Source: Vallitalea maricola (GTDB lineage: Bacteria; Bacillota; Clostridia; Lachnospirales; Vallitaleaceae). Taken from it: 8,107 bases of DNA. The stretch is taken from positions 1 through 8,107 of the forward strand of contig NZ_BTPU01000113.1 in NCBI RefSeq assembly GCF_036985595.1, in the 5' to 3' direction. Of the stretch, positions 1-6,559 are shown one piece after another. A program made the position numbers and the translations under genes. The first letter of the stretch is position 1. Each line of letters opens with the position of its first letter. The notes below the pieces were generated by a model. That model was not told the DNA's origin. It did no database searches and saw only the letters and a list, made by a program, of their open reading frames with translations.

Positions 1-13
1 AGTGGAAAATTTA

Positions 14-967
14 TTATTTCTTATTATTGTCTAATACTAAATCCAAATTTCTTTCAAATAATATATTAAATTGTAAATGTCCCTTGAAGAGTTCCTCTTT
101 TTCACCTTCAATTAAGAATTGAACCTTATTAATATCAGGAAGTTCAGTTAATGTATTTACTATTGAATAGATAGTTAGCAACTCTCCTGTTGAACCACCT
201 GTATGCTTTGTTTTAAATTCTTTACTAAAATCAACATAACATACACCTTCGCTAATAGATGTACTAATAACTTTAGTCTCTGCAGGTATAGTTCTTACTT
301 CTGTATCATTTAATGGGCCATTTATCAAGAGGTTAAGAACTGTTTTCTCTAATGGTTCATTAGGATTAAGCTCTAATTGTACCTCTTCTGGAACTAATCC
401 AAGACCTTCTTTATCAGAAAAATATAATAATACTTTCTTTAAAGTTTTACTTTCATTTTCCGGGTCATCAAAAACCAATTGATCCTTACCAATAGGTCCT
501 AGAGCTTTACCATCTGGTCCTTTTAGAGGCATTCCCTCAACATATATCTCTACTTTGTCAACAAAATCCAATTCTGTAAGAGATGATATTAAAGAAACAC
601 GGCATATGTTTTCTTCTACAGTATCTAATTTATAATACTCTTCTGAAACATTCAATATTAGATTCGATTTTTCTAGTTTCACTTCTAATAATCTTATAAA
701 AGAAGGTACAGTAGTTATTGTATCTGGTTCATCTTCTATACCTGTTTGCAATATCTCAAATATCTCTGTGACAATATCCTCATTATTTACACTTGAAATA
801 TTAACATCTTTATTTATCCATGAATTTTTTTCCTTATTAGATAAATATATTTTAACACTTTTCTCACTTGGCTGTTGCTCAATATTAGCTTTTTGCTTAT
901 TGCCACAGCCTGTTAACGCTAATAGCAGAAAAACATACAACAAACTAATTCGCAATATTTTCCCCAC
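14..967 (-). CDS. GerMN-domain lipoprotein (two GerMN domains)
   Basis: Predicted membrane-anchored lipoprotein of 317 aa, placed on the outer face of the membrane. The N-terminus is a short basic stretch, then a hydrophobic run ending in the lipobox LTGC, with the lipidated cysteine at residue 21. Two GerMN-like domains follow, a divergent one at about 38-145 and a clearer one at about 178-288 (VLLYFSD, LLINGP, TIPAETKV, VDFSKEF, NTLTELPDINKVQFLIEG). GerMN domains are known from Bacillus GerM, a lipoprotein of sporulation and germination, but also occur in other envelope lipoproteins, so the exact role is not fixed. I chose the GTG at 967 because GGAGG lies 9 nt upstream and it gives a standard lipoprotein signal peptide. 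An ATG at 1015 in the same frame would add 16 polar residues in front of it. It follows the kinase gene by 34 bp, which suggests one operon and possibly a role in kinase sensing (inference). Confidence 0.85.
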   Translation of the reverse strand: MGKILRISLLYVFLLLALTGCGNKQKANIEQQPSEKSVKIYLSNKEKNSWINKDVNISSVNNEDIVTEIFEILQTGIEDEPDTITTVPSFIRLLEVKLEKSNLILNVSEEYYKLDTVEENICRVSLISSLTELDFVDKVEIYVEGMPLKGPDGKALGPIGKDQLVFDDPENESKTLKKVLLYFSDKEGLGLVPEEVQLELNPNEPLEKTVLNLLINGPLNDTEVRTIPAETKVISTSISEGVCYVDFSKEFKTKHTGGSTGELLTIYSIVNTLTELPDINKVQFLIEGEKEELFKGHLQFNILFERNLDLVLDNNKK

Positions 968-975
968 TTCATAAC

Positions 976-981
976 ACCTCC
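976..981 (-). promoter_or_regulatory. Shine-Dalgarno deciding the GTG start of the GerMN lipoprotein
   Basis: On the minus strand this reads GGAGGT. It lies 9 nt from the in-frame GTG at 967 and only 4 nt from an out-of-frame ATG at 972. The GTG frame gives a lipoprotein signal peptide and the ATG frame stops after 17 codons, so the GTG is taken as the real start. Confidence 0.75.
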
Positions 982-1001
982 AACGAAATAAGCCCTTAGA
1001 T

Positions 1002-2441
1002 TTATATATTATCATGTATTGGCCTTTTTAGTGGTATACTGACTTCAAAAGTCGTTCCACTTCCTAGTTCACTACTACATCTTATAAATCCTTGATGCAT
1101 CAGTATAGCTTGGTGCGTAATAGATAATCCAAGCCCTGTACCCCCTGTTTCCCTCGAACGTGTTTTATCAACTCTATAAAATCTCTGAAAAACTTTATTT
1201 ATACTTTCCTTAGGTATACCTATCCCCGTATCAATAACAAATATTTGTGCGTTTTTATAATCAGAATTAAGTGTGACTTTTATAGTTCCATATTCTTTGT
1301 TGTATTTTATTCCATTCTCAATTAAGTTAGTTAATGCTAATGAGATCTTAGTTTTATCAACTTCTGCAATAACTTCTCTATAGCTTTCAAAAACCATTTC
1401 TACACCTTTTATATCTGCTAAAGGCTTTAGTCTTTTTAATATAGACTCAATCAATAAGTTAATGTTGGTTTCACTAATATTCAACTCATTTTCATTCTTA
1501 TCCAATGTAACCATAGTTAGCAGGTCGTTAATTATAGTAGTTTCTCTTTCTATTTCCTTACTAATATCCTCAAAAAATTCTTTGTATAATTCTTTTGGTG
1601 CATCTGGCTGCATCAATAAAGATTCAGCTAATACTTTTACTGAACTTAGGGGTGTCTTTAATTCATGTGATACGTTAGCAACAAACTGTCTTCTACTCTC
1701 ATCAACCTGTTGTAACTTCTCAGTCATATGATTAAATGCTGTCCCTATTTCTTCAATTTCATTGTTACCTTTAATATCAATTTTTTCATCAACATTTCCA
1801 TCAGTAATCTTATTAATACTTAATAATAACTTTTTGAAAGGCTTCGTTATGAGTCCTGAAAAATTATAACTTAGAGTAAGTATTAATATTAACAATGCTA
1901 ATATTATCAAGTATGAAATACTTTTCAAACTGCTGATAGAATTATTAATGTCATCATAGGAATTAGTAAGTATGATAGCACCATATACTTCATCTTTTTT
2001 TTCATCTTTAATAGGAGTTACTACCTTAGCAAGATTAATACTTTTTTTGAACAATGAACTACTCTGACCTTTTAGAGCATCTATTACTTCTTGTCTAGCA
2101 TATGCCTTACCTGTATCAATTTCATTAGAATCAAATTTAACAGTACTCTTAGAATCTAGTATAACTATTCTTTCATAATCTTGTCCGCCAATAATACTAA
2201 CGTAATCTTTGATACCTGAACTATCGTTGATAAATCCTCTAACCATAAGATTAGTTGATATTATGTTGGCTTGTCTAAACATAGACCTTGATTTTTCTTT
2301 TACATAATAACTTTCCAAAGAGTTAAGTAATATGTTTGTTAATAAAATAAGTGGTATAATACTTACAACTACATAAGAAATAAATATTTTAGCCCTTATA
2401 CTATTAAATATTTTTCTTGTTTTGATAATAATAACCAACAC
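1002..2441 (-). CDS. Membrane sensor histidine kinase (WalK/PhoR-like), partner of the adjacent OmpR regulator
   Basis: Membrane histidine kinase of a two-component system; it autophosphorylates on histidine and passes the phosphate to the neighbouring regulator. Numbered from GTG 2441 (479 aa): membrane segment about 19-42, extracytoplasmic sensor domain about 45-175 (Cache/PAS-like by size, not by recognisable motif), membrane segment about 176-198, HAMP about 199-250, then HisKA with the phosphoacceptor in FVANVSHELKTPLSS (H259). The ATPase domain has an N box (TNLIENGIKYN, about 371-381), the G1 motif DTGIGIP at 404-410, the F box FQRFYRVD and the G2 motif GGTGLGL. The HAMP runs directly into HisKA, so the cytoplasmic PAS domain of Bacillus WalK is absent. 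The start is uncertain: there is no ATG near the expected N-terminus. Options are TTG 2486, GTG 2441, TTG 2438, or an ATT at 2432 that sits best behind the GGGGTG. All overlap the end of the regulator gene. Confidence 0.92.
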   Translation of the reverse strand: MLVIIIKTRKIFNSIRAKIFISYVVVSIIPLILLTNILLNSLESYYVKEKSRSMFRQANIISTNLMVRGFINDSSGIKDYVSIIGGQDYERIVILDSKSTVKFDSNEIDTGKAYARQEVIDALKGQSSSLFKKSINLAKVVTPIKDEKKDEVYGAIILTNSYDDINNSISSLKSISYLIILALLILILTLSYNFSGLITKPFKKLLLSINKITDGNVDEKIDIKGNNEIEEIGTAFNHMTEKLQQVDESRRQFVANVSHELKTPLSSVKVLAESLLMQPDAPKELYKEFFEDISKEIERETTIINDLLTMVTLDKNENELNISETNINLLIESILKRLKPLADIKGVEMVFESYREVIAEVDKTKISLALTNLIENGIKYNKEYGTIKVTLNSDYKNAQIFVIDTGIGIPKESINKVFQRFYRVDKTRSRETGGTGLGLSITHQAILMHQGFIRCSSELGSGTTFEVSIPLKRPIHDNI

Positions 2442-3102
2442 CCCACTTAGTATGAATGAACTTTGGCTCGCTTGGATTTGGCTCAACTTTTTCTCTAAGT
2501 CGTCTTACATGTACGTCCACCGTTCTTACATCACCAGGGTAATCATAGCCCCAAACAATATTGAGTAGATTCTCTCTACTATATACTTTATTCGGATGCT
2601 TACTAAAAAGTTCAAGTAAATCAAATTCCTTAGCTGTCAAATTAACTTCTTGGTTGTTAATGAATACTCTTCTGCTTTCGCAATCAATCTTTAACTCTCC
2701 AGAGTTGATTACAGCTTCAGAATCACCGTTATATTCAGTTTTTATCCTTCTGAGAACTGCTTTTATTCTAGCCTTTAATTCAAGAATATTAAATGGTTTT
2801 GTCATGTAATCATCTGCACCATATTCTAGTCCTAGAATCTTGTCCATATCCTCGCCCTTAGCAGTAAGCATAATAATAGGCATATTAGAAAACTCTCTTA
2901 TCTGCCTGCATACTGATAACCCATCTATCTTAGGTAACATAACGTCTAATATCACTAGGTCATAAACATTTGTTTTAGCTAAATCAAAAGCTTCCTGCCC
3001 ATCATAAGCAACATCAACTATCATGTCATCCTGCTCAAGACTAAATTTTATACCCTTAACAATTAATTTTTCATCGTCCACCACTAATATCCTTTTAGAC
3101 AT
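2404..3102 (-). CDS. OmpR/PhoB-family response regulator (WalR/PhoP-like)
   Basis: Cytoplasmic DNA-binding response regulator of 232 aa, the usual length for the OmpR family. Receiver domain about 3-115: acidic pair D9-D10 (VVDDE), phosphoacceptor D53 in DLVILDVMLPKIDG, conserved T80 (MLTAKG) and K102 (TKPF). A winged-helix DNA-binding domain covers about 135-228, with the typical LTAKEFDLLELFSKHPNKVYSR, the recognition-helix region RTVDVHVRRLREK and the terminal wing GVGYYY. All phosphotransfer residues are present, so it should be functional. The closest familiar relatives are WalR (YycF) and PhoP, but the walHI-like genes of Bacillus are not here and I do not assign that name. I chose the ATG at 3102 over the upstream in-frame GTG at 3111 because that GTG is part of the Shine-Dalgarno sequence. 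It lies 10 bp after the comEA stop and overlaps the kinase gene at its 3' end. Confidence 0.95.
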   Translation of the reverse strand: MSKRILVVDDEKLIVKGIKFSLEQDDMIVDVAYDGQEAFDLAKTNVYDLVILDVMLPKIDGLSVCRQIREFSNMPIIMLTAKGEDMDKILGLEYGADDYMTKPFNILELKARIKAVLRRIKTEYNGDSEAVINSGELKIDCESRRVFINNQEVNLTAKEFDLLELFSKHPNKVYSRENLLNIVWGYDYPGDVRTVDVHVRRLREKVEPNPSEPKFIHTKWGVGYYYQNKKNI

Positions 3103-3108
3103 AGTAGA

Positions 3109-3114
3109 CACCTC
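3109..3114 (-). promoter_or_regulatory. Shine-Dalgarno of the response regulator, overlapping the comEA stop
   Basis: Reads GAGGTG on the minus strand, 6 nt before ATG 3102. It shares bases with the TGA stop of the comEA-like gene (3113-3115), which suggests translational coupling, and it rules out the GTG at 3111 as the start. Confidence 0.7.
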
Positions 3115-3745
3115 ACTTTACAATAATTGAATCTTTTATCTTACTAAAAGCCCCTTCTTTTATTCCACTAACTTTCATTATATCTTCAATTGTCTCAAAA
3201 TCTCCGTGTTCTTCTCTATAATCTATGATGAGCTTAGCACGTGATTCACCTATTCCAGGAAGTGTTGTCAACTTATCAATTGAAGCAGTATTGATATTGA
3301 CTAATTTTTCTTCTGCATCATCAATGCAGAATTCGCCAGTCTCCATCTGTTCTTTGCTTGGAAAAATTATTTTTTCACCATCTTTTACTTGTCGTGCTAA
3401 ATTAACATAATCTGTAGCGGCTTCTTCAGTTAAACCACCAGCAAGTTCTAACACTTCGTAAACTCTTGAATCTTCTTTGACAGTATAGACTCCTTCATTC
3501 ACTACTTCACCACAAATATGTACATAAATGGTCTTTTCTAATTTCTCTGCATTATCCTCTTCGTTATTATCTTCATCATCAGTATTATATTCCTCATTAT
3601 TATCTTCTGCACCAGCATTATATTCTACATTATCTTTTGTATCTTTGTCAACTTCTATTGATACACTGCTTTCTGAATTAACATAGATTATACCAACTAC
3701 TATCACCAATAATATAAAAGCACCATAATACCATTTGTTCTTCAT
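3113..3745 (-). CDS. comEA: ComEA-like DNA-binding protein (SLBB plus helix-hairpin-helix)
   Basis: Membrane-anchored DNA-binding protein of 210 aa, of the type that captures double-stranded DNA outside the membrane during natural transformation. Numbered from ATG 3745: N-terminal membrane anchor about 6-22 (GAFILLVIVVGIIYV), an acidic low-complexity linker about 30-70, an SLBB/ComEA N-terminal domain about 73-129 (IYVHICGEVVNEGVY, LAGGLTEEA), then two helix-hairpin-helix motifs at about 149-208 (VNINTASIDKLTTLPGIGESRA and SGIKEGAFSKIKDSI). This is the full ComEA order, with the linker longer and more acidic than I would expect. Start: ATG 3745 has GGAGAG 8 nt upstream, while the alternative GTG 3751 is only 2 nt from it. 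No comEC or comEB lies nearby, so uptake function is inferred from the family. The gene is downstream of mgsA (86-bp gap) and directly upstream of the response regulator. Confidence 0.9.
   Translation of the reverse strand: MKNKWYYGAFILLVIVVGIIYVNSESSVSIEVDKDTKDNVEYNAGAEDNNEEYNTDDEDNNEEDNAEKLEKTIYVHICGEVVNEGVYTVKEDSRVYEVLELAGGLTEEAATDYVNLARQVKDGEKIIFPSKEQMETGEFCIDDAEEKLVNINTASIDKLTTLPGIGESRAKLIIDYREEHGDFETIEDIMKVSGIKEGAFSKIKDSIIVK
3536..3634. repeat. Three-unit 33-bp tandem repeat in the comEA linker
   Basis: Three consecutive 33-bp units inside comEA encode related 11-residue acidic blocks: DNVEYNAGAED, NNEEYNTDDED and NNEEDNAEKLE. The first two are also clearly similar at DNA level, and the third has drifted. 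The repeats keep frame, so copy-number change would lengthen or shorten the linker without breaking the gene. Confidence 0.7.
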
Positions 3746-3753
3746 AATCACTT

Positions 3754-3759
3754 CTCTCC
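3754..3759 (-). promoter_or_regulatory. Shine-Dalgarno of comEA
   Basis: Reads GGAGAG on the minus strand with an 8-nt gap to ATG 3745. It is too close to the in-frame GTG at 3751, so it decides the start. Confidence 0.6.
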
Positions 3760-3831
3760 ATCCATAAATTAGTCCAATTTTAATAATTACAAGTATAGAG
3801 TAAATATAATTATGAATTCCCTCTCAAGTAT

Positions 3832-4281
3832 TTAATATTTTCTTTTGATTCTTGTTCCATAATCAATAATATATCTGTTGTAATGTTTATCCATAAGAGG
3901 TGAACTGAATATAAAATCTGCTGTAGCTACATTAGATGCCACTGGTATATCATATAGTACAGCAATTCTAAGTAATGCTTTTACATCAGGATCATGTGGT
4001 TGAGCTTCTAGTGGATCCCAGAAGAATACAAGAAAATCAATATCATCTTCTATTATCCTAGCTCCAATCTGTTGGTCACCACCTAATGGACCACTTTTAT
4101 ATCTTCTTACAGGCAGATTAGTTTCTTTCGCTATTACACTACCTGTTGTTCCTGTTGCATATAAAAAATGCTTTGATAATATCTCTCTATTATTAGAAAC
4201 CCATTCGATCAAATCTTTTTTCCTATTATCATGAGCAACTAATGCTATATGTTTTTGTTTCCCCATTTTAACTTGGAACAT
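3832..4281 (-). CDS. mgsA: Methylglyoxal synthase
   Basis: Cytoplasmic enzyme (EC 4.2.3.3) that converts dihydroxyacetone phosphate to methylglyoxal and phosphate, a bypass of lower glycolysis used when sugar phosphates build up or phosphate is short. The protein is 149 aa, the normal family length, and all the family motifs are present: ALVAHDNRKK (H17, D18), ATGTTG phosphate-binding loop at 42-47, SGPLGGDQQIGA with the catalytic aspartate D69, FFWDPLEAQPHDPDVKAL with D89, H96 and D99, and ATADFIFSSPLM. These correspond to the E. coli residues H19, D71, D91, H98 and D101 with a constant offset of two. ATG 4281 has AGGAGG 7 nt upstream. It is the first gene of the leftward cluster, behind its own promoter. 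The 86 bp to comEA contains no convincing terminator, so read-through is likely. Confidence 0.97.
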   Translation of the reverse strand: MFQVKMGKQKHIALVAHDNRKKDLIEWVSNNREILSKHFLYATGTTGSVIAKETNLPVRRYKSGPLGGDQQIGARIIEDDIDFLVFFWDPLEAQPHDPDVKALLRIAVLYDIPVASNVATADFIFSSPLMDKHYNRYIIDYGTRIKRKY

Positions 4282-4288
4282 ATATCTT

Positions 4289-4294
4289 CCTCCT
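4289..4294 (-). promoter_or_regulatory. Shine-Dalgarno of mgsA
   Basis: Perfect AGGAGG on the minus strand, 7 nt before ATG 4281. It supports that start over an internal ATG at 4266 (residue 6). Confidence 0.7.
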
Positions 4295-4349
4295 ATTTAT
4301 GATTTATTTTTCTAAAGTTTTACCTATATACACTGAATTTAACAATAAT

Positions 4350-4378
4350 ATTATAATTTATAACTTAATTAAATTCAA
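4350..4378 (-). promoter_or_regulatory. Sigma-A type promoter for mgsA and the leftward cluster
   Basis: On the minus strand: -35 TTGAAT (4378-4373), a 17-bp spacer, and a perfect -10 TATAAT (4355-4350). Transcription would start near 4343, leaving a leader of about 60 nt before mgsA. In such AT-rich DNA chance matches occur, but spacing, orientation and distance all fit. Confidence 0.6.
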
Positions 4379-4416
4379 TATGCAAACCAGAGTAATAATT
4401 TCTTAACTCTACTACT

Positions 4417-4448
4417 CATTGTACATAAAATCTATTCATTTTACAATG
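4417..4448. repeat. Inverted repeat in the mgsA/nadE divergent region
   Basis: CATTGTA (4417-4423) and TACAATG (4442-4448) form a perfect 7-bp inverted repeat with an 18-bp spacer. It lies between the two divergent promoters, 39 bp from the mgsA -35 and 50 bp from the nadE -10. It could be an operator for a dimeric regulator. I do not recognise the motif, and chance is possible. Confidence 0.3.
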
Positions 4449-4497
4449 CATTTAACACAAATATAATAATTAAATATGTAATAGCATAGGTTAAGTG

Positions 4498-4506
4498 TGG
4501 TATAAT
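4498..4506 (+). promoter_or_regulatory. Extended -10 promoter for nadE
   Basis: TGGTATAAT is a perfect extended -10 element (TGnTATAAT). There is no good -35 box at 16-18 bp, which is common for extended -10 promoters. The start of transcription would be near 4513, giving a leader of about 60 nt. I see no riboswitch-like structure in that leader. Confidence 0.6.
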
Positions 4507-4560
4507 AAATACGATAAATGAGTTTTTAATAAACAAAAGATAAATATCTTAATAGTAAAT

Positions 4561-4564
4561 GGAG
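4561..4564 (+). promoter_or_regulatory. Shine-Dalgarno of nadE
   Basis: GGAG with an 8-nt gap to ATG 4573. The in-frame GTG at 4564 overlaps this site and cannot be served by it. Confidence 0.65.
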
Positions 4565-4572
4565 TGAATAAC

Positions 4573-6516
4573 ATGATAAATGACGGATTTGTTAGAGTCG
4601 CTTCTGCTTCACCTGTAATCAAGGTTGCTGACGTAGATTTTAACACAGATGAAATAATGAAATTAATAAACGATGCAATTGATAAAGACGTATCAATACT
4701 GGTTTTCCCTGAATTATGTATTACAGGTTATACATGTGCGGATCTTTTTTTTCAGGAGCCTTTAATCAGAAGCAGTATGGAAAAATTAGTTATCCTTAAA
4801 AAGTACTCTCTAGGAAAAGACATACTTTTTGTTGTTGGTGTTCCTATTAAATATAAAAACGCATTATACAATTGTGCTGCAGTCATATGTAATGGAAAAA
4901 TATTAGGCGTAGTACCTAAGACATATATACCCAATTATAACGAATTCTATGAACAGCGTTGGTTTTCATCTTCTGAAACTATAATCAAAGATACCATAGT
5001 AATTGAATCAGAAGAAATCCCATTCGGTTCTTCCATATTGTTTAGACATAATGAATATGAGGACCTATGTATTGGTATTGAGATATGTGAAGATCTATGG
5101 TCACCTCTACCACCTAGTACAATACATGCTATCAATGGAGCAACTATTATTCTTAATCCATCAGCAAGTAATGACTTAGTAGGTAAAAGTTCATATAGAA
5201 AAGCTTTGGTATCCTCTCAATCAGCAAAAACTATCACTTCTTATGTCTACTCTTCATCAGGATTTGGTGAATCCACTACTGATGTTGTTTTCGGTGGACA
5301 CTGCCTTATATATGAAAATGGGACAAAATTAGAAGAAAATAAAAGATTCATGTTAGAATCAACTATGATATATTCAGATATCGATATTGATAAATTAATG
5401 GCTGATAGAATCAAAATGACCAGTTATTCTAATCATCTAACCAATCGTTTTGATTCAAAATATATGGTCATTCCTTTTGATCTGACACTTAAGGAACACA
5501 ATAGTATAGATAGATTCATTGACCCAAATCCTTTTGTACCAAACAATCAAGAAAAAAGAAGCAGGAGATGTCAAGAGATATTCTCTATCCAAACATTAGG
5601 GCTTGCAAAGAGAATCACTCACATAGGCTGTGAAAAAGTCATTGTTGGTATTTCCGGTGGTTTAGATTCCACTCTTGCACTGCTTGTATGTACAATGACG
5701 TACGACCTCCTTGGTAAAGACAGAAAAAATATCATCGGTGTAACTATGCCTGGTTTTGGAACTACAGATAGAACATACAATAATGCTATATCCTTAATGA
5801 ATCATCTTGGAGTGACAATCAAGGAAATCTCAATTAAAAATGCTTGCCTAGTCCACTTTGAGGATATAGGCCATGACCCAAATGACCATAGTACAACTTA
5901 TGAAAATGTACAAGCCAGAGAAAGAACACAGATATTGATGGATTTATCCAATAAGTATAATGGCATAGTAATCGGTACTGGTGATTTATCTGAAATGGCT
6001 CTTGGTTGGGCTACCTATAACGGCGATCATATGGCTATGTATTCTGTTAACACAACTATCCCTAAGACTCTAGTAAGATATCTAGTGAGATGGATTACTG
6101 AATACAAAGTAGGAGAAGATGCCAAAGCTGTACTATTGGATATACTTGATACTCCAGTTAGTCCAGAACTTCTTCCACCCGACAAGAAAACTGGAAAGAT
6201 CAAACAGAAAACTGAGGAAGTTGTTGGTCCATATGAATTACACGATTTCTTCCTATATAATATGTTAAGATTTGGTTTTTCACCTAAAAAGATATATAGA
6301 CTTGCATTACAAGCTTTCAATAATCAGTATACACCTGAGACTATCAAGAAATGGATTAATACTTTTTATAGAAGATTTTTCATGCATCAATTCAAGCGTT
6401 CATGTATGCCAGATGGTCCAAAAGTGGGTTCAATCTGTCTTTCTCCAAGAGGAGACCTTAGAATGCCAAGCGATGCAGTATCTAAGATTTGGTTAGAAGA
6501 GATAAAAGATATTTAA
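4573..6516 (+). CDS. nadE: Glutamine-dependent NAD+ synthetase
   Basis: Cytoplasmic enzyme (EC 6.3.5.1) for the last step of NAD+ synthesis: amidation of nicotinic acid adenine dinucleotide with ATP, using ammonia released from glutamine. The protein is 647 aa, the long two-domain form also found in Mycobacterium tuberculosis. The N-terminal nitrilase-type glutaminase (about 1-300) has the Glu-Lys-Cys triad: E47 in VFPELCITGY, K116 in VVPKTYIPNYNEFYE, and C172 in GIEICEDLWSPLPPS. The C-terminal synthetase domain (about 325-647) has the PP-loop SGGLDST at 361-367 and the conserved GTGDLSEMALGWATYNGD at about 468-485. All key residues are present, so it should use glutamine directly. Start ATG 4573 is chosen from the GGAG position. 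It is transcribed alone, divergent from mgsA, and ends at a hairpin terminator. Confidence 0.97.
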   Translation: MINDGFVRVASASPVIKVADVDFNTDEIMKLINDAIDKDVSILVFPELCITGYTCADLFFQEPLIRSSMEKLVILKKYSLGKDILFVVGVPIKYKNALYNCAAVICNGKILGVVPKTYIPNYNEFYEQRWFSSSETIIKDTIVIESEEIPFGSSILFRHNEYEDLCIGIEICEDLWSPLPPSTIHAINGATIILNPSASNDLVGKSSYRKALVSSQSAKTITSYVYSSSGFGESTTDVVFGGHCLIYENGTKLEENKRFMLESTMIYSDIDIDKLMADRIKMTSYSNHLTNRFDSKYMVIPFDLTLKEHNSIDRFIDPNPFVPNNQEKRSRRCQEIFSIQTLGLAKRITHIGCEKVIVGISGGLDSTLALLVCTMTYDLLGKDRKNIIGVTMPGFGTTDRTYNNAISLMNHLGVTIKEISIKNACLVHFEDIGHDPNDHSTTYENVQARERTQILMDLSNKYNGIVIGTGDLSEMALGWATYNGDHMAMYSVNTTIPKTLVRYLVRWITEYKVGEDAKAVLLDILDTPVSPELLPPDKKTGKIKQKTEEVVGPYELHDFFLYNMLRFGFSPKKIYRLALQAFNNQYTPETIKKWINTFYRRFFMHQFKRSCMPDGPKVGSICLSPRGDLRMPSDAVSKIWLEEIKDI

Positions 6517-6524
6517 TAATATAA

Positions 6525-6552
6525 AGGGTTGTAGAATATATCCTACAACCCT
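6525..6552. terminator. Bidirectional hairpin terminator between nadE and the convergent gene
   Basis: A perfect 10-bp stem, AGGGTTGTAG (6525-6534) and CTACAACCCT (6543-6552), with an 8-nt loop. It begins 9 bp after the nadE stop and ends 7 bp before the stop of the convergent gene. Neither side has a strict T run, but both flanks are AT-rich, more so on the minus-strand exit. It probably serves both genes. Confidence 0.75.
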
Positions 6553-6559
6553 AGTATAT

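Noticed and set aside
3746..3831. Possible promoter TTGAGA, 17 bp, TTTACT between mgsA and comEA
   Set aside because: The -10 is poor and another TATACT is badly spaced. The region is compatible with simple read-through from mgsA.
4336..4342. TTGTTAA on the minus strand near the mgsA start, like half of a Rex redox-sensor site
   Set aside because: There is no matching TTAACAA half at the right spacing, and such a short AT-rich word is expected by chance.
4537..4550. Small hairpin AAGAT-AAAT-ATCTT in the nadE leader, considered as a riboswitch or attenuator
   Set aside because: It is a five-pair, AT-dominated stem with no conserved structure around it, and too weak to support a regulatory claim.
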